From Georgenia_B sunbinii (GTDB taxonomy: Bacteria; Actinomycetota; Actinomycetes; Actinomycetales; Actinomycetaceae), in assembly GCF_036421855.1 (NCBI RefSeq), contig NZ_JAZGOK010000010.1: 64,000 nt of DNA; one strand, 5' to 3'. The translations under genes and the position numbers were made by a program. Position 1 is the stretch's first letter. Each line of letters begins with the position of its first letter. Below, one piece after another: positions 8,651-17,363 of this stretch. Below the pieces are notes generated by a model. That model saw only the letters and a list, made by a program, of their open reading frames with translations, did no database searches and was not told where the DNA came from.

Positions 8651-8872
8651 TCGCTCTCGACCCGTCAAGCGCGAACGCCCAAGCGCCCAGCGCCATGACA
8701 GCAGCGAAGGCCGGATCGCCAGGGCTGAAGCCCGCGACGAGGCCGTCGCCTCGCCGACCGAGCGGGTGTCCACCGAACTTGCTGACGATCTCGATGAAGC
8801 CCGACAGCGCTGCGTCGGCGAGGTCGGCAGCCTGACAGGGAGGGTCCTGGTCGTTGACCAGCCCACATGGGC

Positions 8873-8901
8873 TTGGAATATGACGCTAGTCGTCGTATGC
8901 T
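8873..8901 (+). promoter_or_regulatory. sigma-70-like promoter with overlapping operator for higBA
   Basis: TTGGAA (8873-8878), a 17-base spacer, then TATGCT (8896-8901). The spacer and -10 carry an imperfect inverted repeat TATGACG-ctagt-CGTCGTA (8879-8897, 6 of 7 arm positions pair), where a HigA repressor could bind and block transcription. The rest of 8651-9013 shows no gene. Confidence 0.55.
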
Positions 8902-9013
8902 ATTCAGTGCACGGGCGATGGGCAGATGATGGTAAAGAGCAGGACTGACCGGCGAGCCGCGTGGCCGATCTCGAGGCGAGACCGGTACGGTTCGCGACAT
9001 CCGCCGATGGGTG

Positions 9014-9328
9014 ATGGAGCGAGTCCGAGTGAAGATCGAGTACGACGACGAGGGTCTGCGTCGTCTCGCGGAAGATGCCGGCTTCCGGCCGAAGCAGTGG
9101 AGAGGCGACGTGGTCGCCTCCTACCGTAAGAAAATCCAACTTCTCGACGGTGCCGAGGACGAGCGCGACCTCCGCGCGATGAGGTCGCTCAACCTCGAGA
9201 AGCTCAAGGGGGATCGGTCGGGGCAGTACTCCATCCGGCTCAACGATCAGTTCCGGCTGATCCTCACGTTCCATACCGAGGCCAACGGCAGGGTTGTCGT
9301 GGTCATCGAGCTGGTCGACTATCACTGA
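9014..9328 (+). CDS. higB: HigB-type mRNA interferase toxin (RelE superfamily)
   Basis: About 104 aa. The core EGLRRLAEDAGFRP, then RDLRAMRSLNLEKLKGDRSG, QYSIRLNDQFRLILTF and VVVVIELVDYH is the HigB/proteic-killer pattern: a short basic loop, N-D-Q-W/F-R-L strand and a terminal D-Y-H. HigB cuts mRNA bound to the ribosome. It lies 13 bases before the higA start and shares its promoter, in the reversed toxin-first order typical of higBA. The start is uncertain: GTG 9011, ATG 9014 or GTG 9029; only 9029 has a good ribosome site (GGAG 9 bases upstream). Confidence 0.88.
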   Translation: MERVRVKIEYDDEGLRRLAEDAGFRPKQWRGDVVASYRKKIQLLDGAEDERDLRAMRSLNLEKLKGDRSGQYSIRLNDQFRLILTFHTEANGRVVVVIELVDYH

Positions 9329-9341
9329 AGAGGAGGCATCG

Positions 9342-10418
9342 ATGAGTGCTCCACTAGCCGAGATCTTTCCCGTTGGCGAGATGCTTGCTGACGAGTTGGA
9401 TGCACGAGGGTGGACCCAGGTTGAGTTCGCAGAGGTCCTGGGCCGGCCGGCGCAGTTCGTCTCGGAGATTCTCACTGGAAAGAAGGAGATCACTCGTGAC
9501 TCAGCGACGCAGATCGCGGCCGCGCTCGGGACTTCGCCGGAAATGTGGTTGAAGATGCAGGACCGCTACCACCTGTGGCGTCAGGCGCAGGATGGGCACA
9601 CCCGGGAACAGCTCAGCGATGTGCGGCTTCGAGCACGCCTGAAAGACTTGGCGCCGGTCGGAGTGATGCGCCAGCGGGGCTTGATCAAGGGCGCTACGCC
9701 GTCGGAGCAGGAGCGTGAGATCAAGGAACTTTACGGGATCGACGATATCAACGACGAGCCTGAGATCTTGGTCGCTGCGCGAAGGTCGAAGGCGAACGAG
9801 AAGGTCTCCAGCACACAGCTCGCCTGGGTTGCTTGCGTCCGCCGAGGAGCCGAAGGCATCGATGTCGGCGAGTTCAACCGCGAGGCTCTCGAGGACCTGG
9901 CTAGCCGGCTCACGCGGCTCATCACCAAACCGGAGGACTTTGCAAGTCTGCCATCGATGTTCGCCGAGGTTGGCGTGCGACTGGTCTTCGTCGAAGCCTT
10001 CCCAGGAAGCAAGATGGATGGCTGCTCGTCTCTCTTCGGGACCGGTGGTCCGGTCATCGGTATTTCTGGTCGAGGCAAGCGCTTGGACAAGGTTCTTTTC
10101 ACGCTGCTCCACGAGGTGGCGCATATTCACCTTGGCCACCTGGATAAGAAGCCGCTCATCATCGATGACCAGGGAGAGAGCCCCACGCTGGGACTCGAAG
10201 GGCCAGCCAACGACCTAGCCGCCTCCTGGGTGCTGCCCGAGAAGCTCCCTGCCTTGCCTGAGCGAGTCAACCAGGGGTGGGTGACTGCTGTCGCCGCGAG
10301 CCAGGGGATCCACCCAATCGTCCTCATCGGGCGGCTGCAGAATGAAGGCCGCATCCCCTGGAGGACCACACTGGTGCGAGATGCGCCCTCGGTGCTCACC
10401 GAACTCGCGAAGTGGTAA
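9342..10418 (+). CDS. higA: HigA-type antitoxin fused to an ImmA/IrrE metallopeptidase domain
   Basis: 359 aa, over three times a plain HigA (about 100 aa). Residues about 10-75 form an XRE helix-turn-helix of HigA type (GWTQVEFAEVLGRPAQFVSEIL, EITRDSATQIAAALGTSPEMW). The C-terminal half is an ImmA/IrrE-family peptidase with the zinc motif HEVAH at 257-261 inside LLHEVAHIHLGH and the following EGPANDLAASWVLP (E286 as probable third ligand). AGGAGG lies just before the ATG at 9342. It should bind the operator at 8879-8897 and neutralise HigB; the protease half may sense a signal or degrade a repressor, which is inference. Confidence 0.88.
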   Translation: MSAPLAEIFPVGEMLADELDARGWTQVEFAEVLGRPAQFVSEILTGKKEITRDSATQIAAALGTSPEMWLKMQDRYHLWRQAQDGHTREQLSDVRLRARLKDLAPVGVMRQRGLIKGATPSEQEREIKELYGIDDINDEPEILVAARRSKANEKVSSTQLAWVACVRRGAEGIDVGEFNREALEDLASRLTRLITKPEDFASLPSMFAEVGVRLVFVEAFPGSKMDGCSSLFGTGGPVIGISGRGKRLDKVLFTLLHEVAHIHLGHLDKKPLIIDDQGESPTLGLEGPANDLAASWVLPEKLPALPERVNQGWVTAVAASQGIHPIVLIGRLQNEGRIPWRTTLVRDAPSVLTELAKW

Positions 10419-10583
10419 GCCGATCTCGGCTTCCGCTCCTTGGACGATCAGACGGGCCGATCGCACTGATCCAGGCGTAACGGGCGCCGCACAGCCCGCC
10501 AACCGAGAGTACGTCGACGTCGACGGCAGGTGGCGTCAGGGAGCGCCCACGTCGGCATGCGCATCATGCCGACCGTCACAATG

Positions 10584-10600
10584 AAGTGCCCGAAAGACAC
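10584..10600 (+). repeat. 17-bp direct repeat, left copy
   Basis: AAGTGCCCGAAAGACAC occurs here and again, same strand, at 51187-51203. CGTCAC precedes both copies (10574-10579 and 51179-51184) with a 4- or 2-base gap. The two copies sit at the outer edges of the catabolic cluster, so they may be attachment-site repeats or scars of an insertion element. Confidence 0.6.
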
Positions 10601-10628
10601 CGCGCCGGGCGCCGCTGGCGGCGGCGCG
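10601..10628. terminator. GC-rich hairpin between convergent genes
   Basis: CGCGCCG ggcg CCGC tg GCGG CGGCGCG folds into a stem with one 4-base bulge between higA (plus) and the deacylase gene (minus). No T-run follows, so a terminator role is plausible only from position. The rest of 10419-10721 has no gene. Confidence 0.4.
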
Positions 10629-10721
10629 CTGATTTCGCGGGCACTCTCGGGTGAGGCACCGACGAAATTTCGCGGCATATTGAGAAGTGGCACTACGGGA
10701 ATGCGGCGCGTAACGCCGGCA

Positions 10722-12332
10722 TCATGCCGCCGAGCTTGGACTCTCACGACGCAGGACTCGGCCAGGTAGTACTCCGGTGGGGATGCCATCAGAGACAACG
10801 ACCTGCCCGTTGACGATCACAGTCTCTATTCCCTGCGGTGCTTGGGCAGGATCGGTGAACGTCGCTCGGTCGATCACGGTCGCGGGGTCCAGCACGACCA
10901 GGTCGGCGGCGAGCCCCACCTCCACCGTGCCCCGGTCGGTCAGCTGGAGTCGTTCGGCGACACCCGCGGTCATCTTGTAGATCGCGGTGGCGAGAGGCAT
11001 GAGCTCGGCGTCGCGCACATAGCGTCCGAGGATGCGCGGAAAGGAGCCGAAGTGCCGCGGGTGCGGCTTCTTTCCCTCCTGCGCGAGCGGGATGGCGGAG
11101 CCGTCGGAGCCCACGAGCGCGAGCCGGTGGGAGAGAAAGTGCGTCATGTCTTCCTCGGTTCGGTAGAACAGGACGACCTGGACGGTGTTGCCCAGTGCGA
11201 GGCACAGGTCGAGCGTGTAAGCCTCAGGCGGGAGCCCGGCACGTGCCGCGGCCGCTTCGATGCTGAGACCGACGTGGTCCTCATAGCCCTCACCGGTCCG
11301 ACTCAGCACGATGCGGTCCCAGAACCACGGAATGCCCCCCATCCAGCCGGCGGCGAGCTCAACCTCCGCGCGAGCGCGAACGCTGGGGTCCTCAAGTAGG
11401 CGACGCATGCCCTCCGTTCCCCCTTCTTGCACCCAGGTGGGCAAGTACTGCGTCAGGGAGGACGACGACGCATCGTAGGGGTAGACGTCGAACTTCACGT
11501 CGAGACCATCGGCCTCGGCCTTCTCGAAGAGGGCGGTCACGTCGGCGCTCTGGCCCCACTTGTCGGGCTCATTGATCGCGGCATGGGAGTACTGCAGTCG
11601 CGCCCCTGCCGCAAGGCAGGTGTCGATGGCCTCCTGGACGGACGGGAAACCTTCGTCGGACCGCGTTGCCCGCGAATGAGTCGCGTACATCGCGTCATAA
11701 CGTCCGACGACACGCACGAGCTCGGTGACCTCGGCAGGGCTGCCGTAGCCCGAAGGTATGTGGGTCAAACCCGTGGACAGGCCGAAGGCGCCTTGCTCCA
11801 GGCTCTCGGCCACGAGCTCCTGCATGCGCGCCAGCTCCTCGGAGGTGGCCTCTCGCTGGTCGACACCGAGGACCGCGCACCGCACCGTCCCGTGACCGAC
11901 GAGGGGTGCGACGTTGACCGCAACGCCCTGACGCTCGAGGATCGCGGCGTAACCGTCGAGATCGCTCCAGGTGATCTGGTAAGGATCGTCGCCGATGCGG
12001 GCCAGGTGGTCCGCGTGCAGATCGAGGCGGTCGGCAGCTATCGGGAATGGCGAGAACCCGCAGTTGCCGGTGACCTCGGTCGTGACCCCCTGCAGGATCT
12101 TGCTCTCGCCCTGCGGGTCGAGCAGCAGGCTCATGTCGGAGTGCGTGTGAAGATCGATGAACCCGGGGGCGACGATCCTCTCGGTGGCGTCGATCAGTCT
12201 GTCGGCAGTGGCCTCGGCGAGTTCGCCGATTGCCACGATCTTCCCGTCGAGCACCGCGACGTCGGCGCGGCTGGGCTCGCTGCCGGTTCCGTCCACCAGG
12301 AGGCCACCGCGGATGATGAGGTCGGCGTGCAT
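10722..12332 (-). CDS. N-acyl-D-amino-acid deacylase-like amidohydrolase (D-aminoacylase family), copy 1
   Basis: Metal-dependent hydrolase of about 536 aa, the family that removes the acyl group from N-acyl-D-amino acids. Visible metal and active-site motifs: DLHTHSD near residue 65, a conserved YATHSR, the QYSHAAINEPDKWG block, and GSDGSAIP near residue 400 that holds the catalytic Asp. The C-terminal strand VEVGLAADLVVLDP is the composite-barrel domain. The ATG at 12332 has AAGGA 7 bases upstream; the frame runs further upstream but without similarity to the family. Reads away from an IclR gene and has an operator-like palindrome upstream. A paralogue lies at 43488-45083. D-enantiomer use is family-based inference. 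Confidence 0.85.
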   Translation of the reverse strand: MHADLIIRGGLLVDGTGSEPSRADVAVLDGKIVAIGELAEATADRLIDATERIVAPGFIDLHTHSDMSLLLDPQGESKILQGVTTEVTGNCGFSPFPIAADRLDLHADHLARIGDDPYQITWSDLDGYAAILERQGVAVNVAPLVGHGTVRCAVLGVDQREATSEELARMQELVAESLEQGAFGLSTGLTHIPSGYGSPAEVTELVRVVGRYDAMYATHSRATRSDEGFPSVQEAIDTCLAAGARLQYSHAAINEPDKWGQSADVTALFEKAEADGLDVKFDVYPYDASSSSLTQYLPTWVQEGGTEGMRRLLEDPSVRARAEVELAAGWMGGIPWFWDRIVLSRTGEGYEDHVGLSIEAAAARAGLPPEAYTLDLCLALGNTVQVVLFYRTEEDMTHFLSHRLALVGSDGSAIPLAQEGKKPHPRHFGSFPRILGRYVRDAELMPLATAIYKMTAGVAERLQLTDRGTVEVGLAADLVVLDPATVIDRATFTDPAQAPQGIETVIVNGQVVVSDGIPTGVLPGRVLRRESPSSAA

Positions 12333-12402
12333 ATCAGATCCTTCTGAGTACGAGTGCTCGACGAGCAGCGCCACACCGCCAGTCCGCACATTCCAGCCTT
12401 CG

Positions 12403-12420
12403 GCACTGCGATTCCAGTGC
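12403..12420 (-). promoter_or_regulatory. operator-like palindrome before the deacylase gene
   Basis: GCACTG-CGATTC-CAGTGC: 6-bp perfect arms, and on the minus strand the centre reads CTGGAATCG. A second TGGAA (TTCCA at 12391-12395) lies next to it. Both match the TGGAA core that recurs before other units of the cluster. Confidence 0.45.
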
Positions 12421-12513
12421 TAGGAACCATATGCTGGCGTGCGGCTTGACGCAACGGCCGCCCGCCCTACGTTCTGCCTGCCGGTCCCGCTCTCGGTGAG
12501 AGGGCGCCCAGGG

Positions 12514-13299
12514 TCAGGCCCGCATCTGCCGACTCAACGAGCGGGCGGCCTTCCGCAGCTGCGCTGCCACGTCGTCGGTGGTGGAGGCCGGGAAGCGGTC
12601 GGCCGGCGCGCTCATGCTCAGTCCCGCTGAGAACGCGATGTCGGTGATGGCCACGGCGATGCACCGCCCTGCGGGCTGGTTCTCGGCGTCGTCCAGGCCG
12701 TACCCGACCTTGCGCACCCGCTCGAGCTCGATGAGGTAAGCGTCCGGGTCGACGATCGTCGCGTCGGTGAACCGAGGCATCCCGGCGGCCGCGAGCATCG
12801 ACCGGACCGTCTCGGGCGGCAGGGTCGCGGAGATCGCCTTGCCCAGCGCCGTGGCGTGGACGTAGCCTCGGTCGCCGACACGTGCCGCTAGGCGCATCAT
12901 GTGCGGAGACTCGGCGACGACGGCGTGCGCGATGAACGCCCCGTCGAGCACGCCGAGGTTCGTCGTCTCGCCCAGCTGGTCGCGGAGCTTCGCCAGCGCG
13001 GGCTCGGCCAGCGTGGTGAGGCGCTCGACAGCGCGGGTGTTCTGGGGGCGGAAGGCCAGACCGAGGCGGAACGCTCCGGTCGCCGCGTCGCGCGCGACGT
13101 AGCGCCGCGCCGCGAGGGCCGTCAGGTAGCGGAAGGTCGAGCTCTTCGGCAGCTTAGCTCCGTCGGCCACCTCGGTCAGCGAGGCGCCGTCGGGCCTGTC
13201 GGCGAGGATGTCGAGGATGTCGCAGACGCGATCCACCGCGCGCAGCGGATACGCCGGTCCCGGCTCGGCGGGCGCCGACGCCTGCTCGCTCGTTGTCAC
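12514..13299 (-). CDS. IclR-family transcriptional regulator, copy 1
   Basis: 261 aa from the GTG at 13299 (GGAGG 7 bases upstream). Residues about 20-85 are the winged helix (AVDRVCDILDILADRPDGAS, LPKSSTFRYLTAL) and the rest is the IclR effector domain (VVAESPHMMRLAARVGDRGYVHATALGKAI, GYGLDDAENQPAGRCIAVAI). IclR proteins bind a small-molecule catabolite and mostly repress catabolic operons. It is divergent from the long operon beginning at 13458 and about 60 percent similar by eye to the second IclR at 33551-34324, so the two probably arose by duplication and may share operators or ligands. Confidence 0.92.
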   Translation of the reverse strand: MTTSEQASAPAEPGPAYPLRAVDRVCDILDILADRPDGASLTEVADGAKLPKSSTFRYLTALAARRYVARDAATGAFRLGLAFRPQNTRAVERLTTLAEPALAKLRDQLGETTNLGVLDGAFIAHAVVAESPHMMRLAARVGDRGYVHATALGKAISATLPPETVRSMLAAAGMPRFTDATIVDPDAYLIELERVRKVGYGLDDAENQPAGRCIAVAITDIAFSAGLSMSAPADRFPASTTDDVAAQLRKAARSLSRQMRA

Positions 13300-13367
13300 G
13301 ATCGGACCTCCGTCATCGGGCGTGCCTGAATGGTAGGCCACAGGTGCCACTGTCCCGCTCGCAGGCC

Positions 13368-13387
13368 TATAGTGAAATCAGCTTTTC
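13368..13387 (+). promoter_or_regulatory. possible -10 and operator of the 13.5-24.6 kb operon
   Basis: TATAGT at 13368-13373 is a good -10 but the -35 is poor, suggesting an activated or repressible promoter. It overlaps GAAA-TCAGCT-TTTC (13374-13387), the same arm spacing (N6) as the TGGAA-N6-TTCCA site at 31329-31344. Lies between the divergent IclR gene and the aspartoacylase-like gene. Confidence 0.4.
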
Positions 13388-13457
13388 TGTAGGTGGAAGT
13401 CTTGCAGGGGTGGCGTCAGGTGCCTGACGGCGCATGGGGACGACGATTGGGAGCCAC

Positions 13458-14384
13458 ATGACCAGCGGTGACGAGACCTCCGTGGTGCCCGGGGTAATCG
13501 AGGTCGGCGGGCACGCGCCGGGCCCGGTGGTCGCGGTCCTGGGCGGGGTCCACGGTGACGAGCTCGAGGGGGTCCTGGCCGCCCGCGTCATCATCGACCG
13601 TCTTCGTGCCTTGGCCCCCGGCCGGCTGCGCGGAACGGTCCGAGTGGCCGCCCCTGCACATCCCGCGGCGTGGGAGGCCGGGACCCGGACCAGCCCGATC
13701 GACGGTCTCAACTTGGCCCGGGTGTTCCCGGGATCAGCCGACGGTAGCCCCACCGAGCAGGTTGCGGCGCACCTGACCGAGCGGGTGATCGCCGGGGCCG
13801 ACCTGCTGATCGACCTGCACTCGGCCGGCCTGGGCTTCGACATGCCCCTCATGGTCGGCTACCACACCGGCCCCGACCCGGTGTGCGTGCGGTCGGCTGA
13901 GGCCGCGGAGGTCTTCGGAGCGCCGTTCCGGTGGGAGCACCCGCATTCCGTCCCAGGGCGGTCGCTGTCAGCCGCTGCCGCGCTCGGTGTGCCGTCGATC
14001 TACGTGGAGGGCCGGGGCGGAGGGCAGGTTCGTCGACGGGAGCTGGACTGCTACGTCGACGGCGTACTGCGCGTCCTGCACCTGCTGGGGGTCGTCGATG
14101 ACGGTCCCGCACCGGCCCTCGAGCCGGAGGTGGTCCGCGGTGACGGGAACACGGACGGCGGCGTCGAGGCCACCGTCGCCGGGTTCTTCGTCACGTCGGC
14201 CGGTGTTGGTGAGCAGGTGACCGCCGGCCAGGTGCTCGGCGAGGTCGTCGACGAGCGCGGCCAGGTGTTGGCGACCGTGACGAGCCCGCGCGGCGGCATC
14301 GTCATGCTCACCCGCCGACACGCAGCCGTCACTGCCGGCGACACCCTGGCTATCGTCGCCGAGAAGGTCGGAGGCACCCGATGA
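13458..14384 (+). CDS. succinylglutamate desuccinylase/aspartoacylase-family zinc hydrolase
   Basis: AstE/AspA-family zinc amidohydrolase that cleaves an N-acyl bond of an acylated amino acid or related compound. About 308 aa. The zinc ligands are visible: H and E in GGVHGDELEG and the second H in DLLIDLHSAGLG. The C-terminal part (FFVTSAGVGEQVTAGQVLGEV) is the biotinyl-like beta domain seen in ectoine-deacetylase-type members. ATG 13458 has GGGAG upstream; ATG 13434 is possible. It is the first gene of a run of tightly spaced plus-strand genes to 24606. Its substrate is unknown. Confidence 0.82.
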   Translation: MTSGDETSVVPGVIEVGGHAPGPVVAVLGGVHGDELEGVLAARVIIDRLRALAPGRLRGTVRVAAPAHPAAWEAGTRTSPIDGLNLARVFPGSADGSPTEQVAAHLTERVIAGADLLIDLHSAGLGFDMPLMVGYHTGPDPVCVRSAEAAEVFGAPFRWEHPHSVPGRSLSAAAALGVPSIYVEGRGGGQVRRRELDCYVDGVLRVLHLLGVVDDGPAPALEPEVVRGDGNTDGGVEATVAGFFVTSAGVGEQVTAGQVLGEVVDERGQVLATVTSPRGGIVMLTRRHAAVTAGDTLAIVAEKVGGTR

Positions 14385-15454
14385 CCGAGCGGTCCGACCG
14401 GCCCGTGGTGCCTGGCCGCCCGCTGACCATGGGTGAGGGCGGTACACCGATGGTGTCGCTCGACGTGCTCGCCGCGCGCTGGGGCCTGGGCAGGCTGTGG
14501 GGCAAGGCCGAGTACCTCAACCCCACCGGCTCGTACAAGGACCGCATCGCCGTCGCCACCATGGAGCACGCCCGACGCGAGGGCCATCGCGGGTGGCTCG
14601 GGACGTCGTCGGGCAACGGGGGCGCCGCGATGGCCGCCTACGCGGTGCGAGCCGGGCTTCCCGGTGTACTCCTCGTGTTGGCCGACGCCCCGGCCGAGAA
14701 GCTCGCGTCGATCGCACCCTATGGGGTGCTACAGCTCTCGATGGCACGGATGGGTCCGGACGTGATGGCCCGGCTCGGCGAGATCGCCGACGCGGAGCAG
14801 CTGATCCTCACCATCACCGCGCACCGGCACAACCCAGTCGGCATGCGGGGCGCGGACGGCATCGGTGCGGAGATCGCCGCCCATGGCCGGGCCACCCACG
14901 TCTACGTCCCCACCGGCGGCGGCGGACTGCTCGTGGCCACCGCCCGTGGGCTGCGGGACGGTGGCAGCGGGGCTGCTGTCGTCGTCGCCCAACCCGCCGG
15001 TTGCGCACCGATCGTCCGCGCCGTGGCGGGGGAGATCCCGCAACCGCAGATCGAGACCTGGGCGACGGCGATCTCCGGTCTGCAGCTACCGGTCCCACCC
15101 GACGGGGACCTCGCCGTCGGTGCCGTGATCGGCTCCGACGGCTGGGGCACCGCGGTGCCCGACGACGAGGCCTGGGCCGCGCAGGACGAGCTCGTCCGAG
15201 CGGAGGGCATTTTCGTCGAACCGGCCTCCGCTGTCGCTCTCGCCGCCGTGCGAGCTGACGCGAAGGCCGGTCGCGTCGGTGCCGACGACCAGCCCTGCGT
15301 GGTCCTCACCGGCCACGGACTGAAGGACCTGGGCCGCTTCACCGGGGCCGACCGGCGTCCCACCCCGACCGCCGTCGACCAGATCCCAAGCCGGGTCAGC
15401 GCCTGGCTGACTCAGGCCTCGCCCGCACAGACCACCGGAGGAACTCCCCGATGA
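14381..15454 (+). CDS. fold-type II PLP enzyme, threonine-synthase-like
   Basis: 357 aa PLP enzyme of the tryptophan-synthase-beta (fold II) superfamily. The Schiff-base lysine lies in NPTGSYKDR, the pattern seen in threonine synthase and threonine/serine dehydratase. The glycine loop PTGGGGLLVA binds the phosphate, and EPASAVAL and VVLTGHGLKD near the end are typical of threonine synthases. In a catabolic operon it more likely carries out a beta- or gamma-elimination/dehydration giving an enamine that RidA (16973) would hydrolyse; this is inference. ATGA overlaps on both sides tie it to the aspartoacylase-like and M81 genes. Confidence 0.85.
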   Translation: MTERSDRPVVPGRPLTMGEGGTPMVSLDVLAARWGLGRLWGKAEYLNPTGSYKDRIAVATMEHARREGHRGWLGTSSGNGGAAMAAYAVRAGLPGVLLVLADAPAEKLASIAPYGVLQLSMARMGPDVMARLGEIADAEQLILTITAHRHNPVGMRGADGIGAEIAAHGRATHVYVPTGGGGLLVATARGLRDGGSGAAVVVAQPAGCAPIVRAVAGEIPQPQIETWATAISGLQLPVPPDGDLAVGAVIGSDGWGTAVPDDEAWAAQDELVRAEGIFVEPASAVALAAVRADAKAGRVGADDQPCVVLTGHGLKDLGRFTGADRRPTPTAVDQIPSRVSAWLTQASPAQTTGGTPR

Positions 15455-16971
15455 CCGTACGACTGGCCGTCCTCGGCCTGGGCCACGAGACCAATACGTT
15501 CTCCAGCGTCCCCGCCGACTTGACTGCCTACAACGACGGCGGCATCCACCGCGGGCAAGACCTCGTCGACGAGTATCTGGAGTCCCAGGCGACGTTCGCC
15601 GGGTTTCTCACTCCCCACGCCTGCCAGGACGTCGAGGTCGTCCCGCTGCTCGCGGCGTGGATCAACCCGTGCGGGGCGGTGACCTTCGAGGCCTTCGAGT
15701 CGATCGTCGGTGAGATGGTGACGATGCTGCGTGACGCCGGCCCGGTGGACGGGGTGCTGCTCGGGCTGCACGGTGCCGCCGTCGCCGTCGGGCAGCTCGA
15801 CGCGGACGCCGAGATCGCCGGCCGGGTGCGGGCCGTCGTCGGTCCCGATGTGCCGATCGGTGTCGTGGTCGACATGCACGCCAATCTTGACCACCGCCTC
15901 GTCGAGAGCGTCGACGTGCTGCTGCCCTACCAGACCAACCCGCACGTCGACGCCCGGGAACGCGGCATCGAGTGCCGGGCCCGGGTGCTCGAGCTCGTCG
16001 GACGGACGCAGCGGCCGGGCCTGGTGCTCGAGCAACTGCCCCTTGTCGTCACCATCACCCGGCAGGACACCCGCGAGGAGCCGATGGCCGGGCTGCTCGC
16101 CCACGCCCGCGAGCTGGAACAGATCGACGGCGTGCTCGACGTCAGCGTGGTCGAGGGGTTCCCCTACGCCGACGTTCCCCCGATGGGCATGTCCGTCGTC
16201 GTCGCCCACCGGGACGGCGCGCCCGCTGCCCGCGAGGTTGCGGCCACGATGTCCGAGCGGGTCTGGGCGGCGCGGAAGGCGCTCCAAGGCGATGGGGTCA
16301 GTGTCACGGACGCGATCAGCGCCGTTGCCGAGCATCACGATGACCGGCCGTTGCTCGTGCTCGACGTCGGTGACAACGTCGGCGGAGGCGGACCCGGTGA
16401 CTCCACCGTGCTGCTCGCCGAGGCGCTGCGCCGCGGCGTCGGCGGGCTCGTCGTCGTGCTGCTCGACCCGGCCGCGGTCCGCGAGCTCTCCGGCGCCGCT
16501 ATCGGTGACCGGGTGCAGGTGGCCGTCGGTGGACGCAGTGCCGAGCAGGACGGTGAGCCCGTGACCCTGGACGCCGTGGTCATCGGCCGCTCCGACGGGC
16601 GCTACGAGGAACCCAAGATGGCGCACGGTGGGCTGCGGTACTTCGACGCGGGAGCGATGGTGGCCCTGCGAACCAGCGAGGGTGACATCACCGCCGTGCT
16701 GACCTCCAAGCTGGTCCAGCCCATCACCCCGCACCAGCTCGGGACGGTGGGCCTCGACCCTGCGTCGTTCCGTGCGATCGTCGCCAAGGGTGTCAACGGA
16801 CCCCGCGCAGGTTACGCCGACGTGTGCGGCGACCTGGTCGTGGCGGACACCCCCGGGGTGACCCGGCTGTCCGTCCAGGGGTTCACCTACGTCAACCGAC
16901 GTCGCCCCATGTACCCGTACGAGCCCGAGACCACCTATTACCCGAGCACCGACCAACCCAAGGAGAACTGA
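15451..16971 (+). CDS. M81-family metallopeptidase (MlrC-like), paralogue 1
   Basis: 506 aa, full length for the M81/MlrC family. MlrC finishes microcystin breakdown by cleaving linear peptides, but most members have no known substrate. Conserved marks: GLGHETNTFSS at the N-terminus, LHGAAVA near residue 107, DMHANLDH near 141, and QTNPHVD soon after; these supply the metal-binding His/Asp residues. The C-terminal domain (GDNVGGGGPGDSTVLL, AIVAKGVNGPRAGY, RRRPMYPYE) is also typical. Overlaps the upstream PLP gene by 4 bases. Closest in the window to the copy at 46426-47916. Confidence 0.88.
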   Translation: MTVRLAVLGLGHETNTFSSVPADLTAYNDGGIHRGQDLVDEYLESQATFAGFLTPHACQDVEVVPLLAAWINPCGAVTFEAFESIVGEMVTMLRDAGPVDGVLLGLHGAAVAVGQLDADAEIAGRVRAVVGPDVPIGVVVDMHANLDHRLVESVDVLLPYQTNPHVDARERGIECRARVLELVGRTQRPGLVLEQLPLVVTITRQDTREEPMAGLLAHARELEQIDGVLDVSVVEGFPYADVPPMGMSVVVAHRDGAPAAREVAATMSERVWAARKALQGDGVSVTDAISAVAEHHDDRPLLVLDVGDNVGGGGPGDSTVLLAEALRRGVGGLVVVLLDPAAVRELSGAAIGDRVQVAVGGRSAEQDGEPVTLDAVVIGRSDGRYEEPKMAHGGLRYFDAGAMVALRTSEGDITAVLTSKLVQPITPHQLGTVGLDPASFRAIVAKGVNGPRAGYADVCGDLVVADTPGVTRLSVQGFTYVNRRRPMYPYEPETTYYPSTDQPKEN

Positions 16972-16972
16972 C

Positions 16973-17359
16973 ATGCCCCGTGAGGCGATCGCGAGTGGAG
17001 ACGTCCCGCTCAGCCACCTGCCCTTCTCGCCCGCCGTCCGTGCCGGTGACTTCGTGTTCGTCTCGGGTCAGGCTTCGGTCGACGACACCGGCGCCTACAT
17101 CGAGGAGGACTTCGCCGGTGAGATGGAACGGTCGATGCGCAACGTCGAGCGGATCCTGGCGGCAGCCGGAGCGACGATGAACGACGTCGTCCAGGTCCGG
17201 GCCTACCTCGGTGACGCCCAGTACCGCGAGGAGTACAACGCCCAGTACCCGCGCTACTTCTCCGCGCCGCTGCCGGCCCGCACGACGCTGTCCGGCGGGC
17301 TCGGTTCGCTGAAGTTCGAGGTGGATGTCCAGGCATACGCGCCGAGGACCGAGGCCTGA
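16973..17359 (+). CDS. RidA family (YjgF/YER057c/UK114) enamine/imine deaminase, copy 1
   Basis: 128 aa, normal RidA length. It shows AGDFVFVSGQASVD, the central NVERILAAAGATMNDVVQVRAYL helix-strand, and PARTTL, where the arginine binds the substrate carboxylate in RidA. It lacks a clear C-terminal E of the canonical RidA motif, so it may be an Rid1-7 type rather than RidA itself. RidA proteins hydrolyse reactive enamines/imines released by PLP enzymes, which fits the fold-II PLP enzyme two genes upstream. AAGGAGA precedes its ATG. Confidence 0.88.
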   Translation: MPREAIASGDVPLSHLPFSPAVRAGDFVFVSGQASVDDTGAYIEEDFAGEMERSMRNVERILAAAGATMNDVVQVRAYLGDAQYREEYNAQYPRYFSAPLPARTTLSGGLGSLKFEVDVQAYAPRTEA

Positions 17360-17363
17360 GCCG

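Noticed and set aside
14381..15454. Calling this gene threonine synthase (thrC)
   Set aside because: Fold-II motifs match, but the catabolic operon context, with RidA and an M81 gene in coupled overlap, argues against a housekeeping biosynthetic role.
15412..16974. 520-codon minus-strand open frame
   Set aside because: It lies opposite the M81 gene at 15451-16971, has no domain and is a reverse-strand shadow of GC-rich codons.
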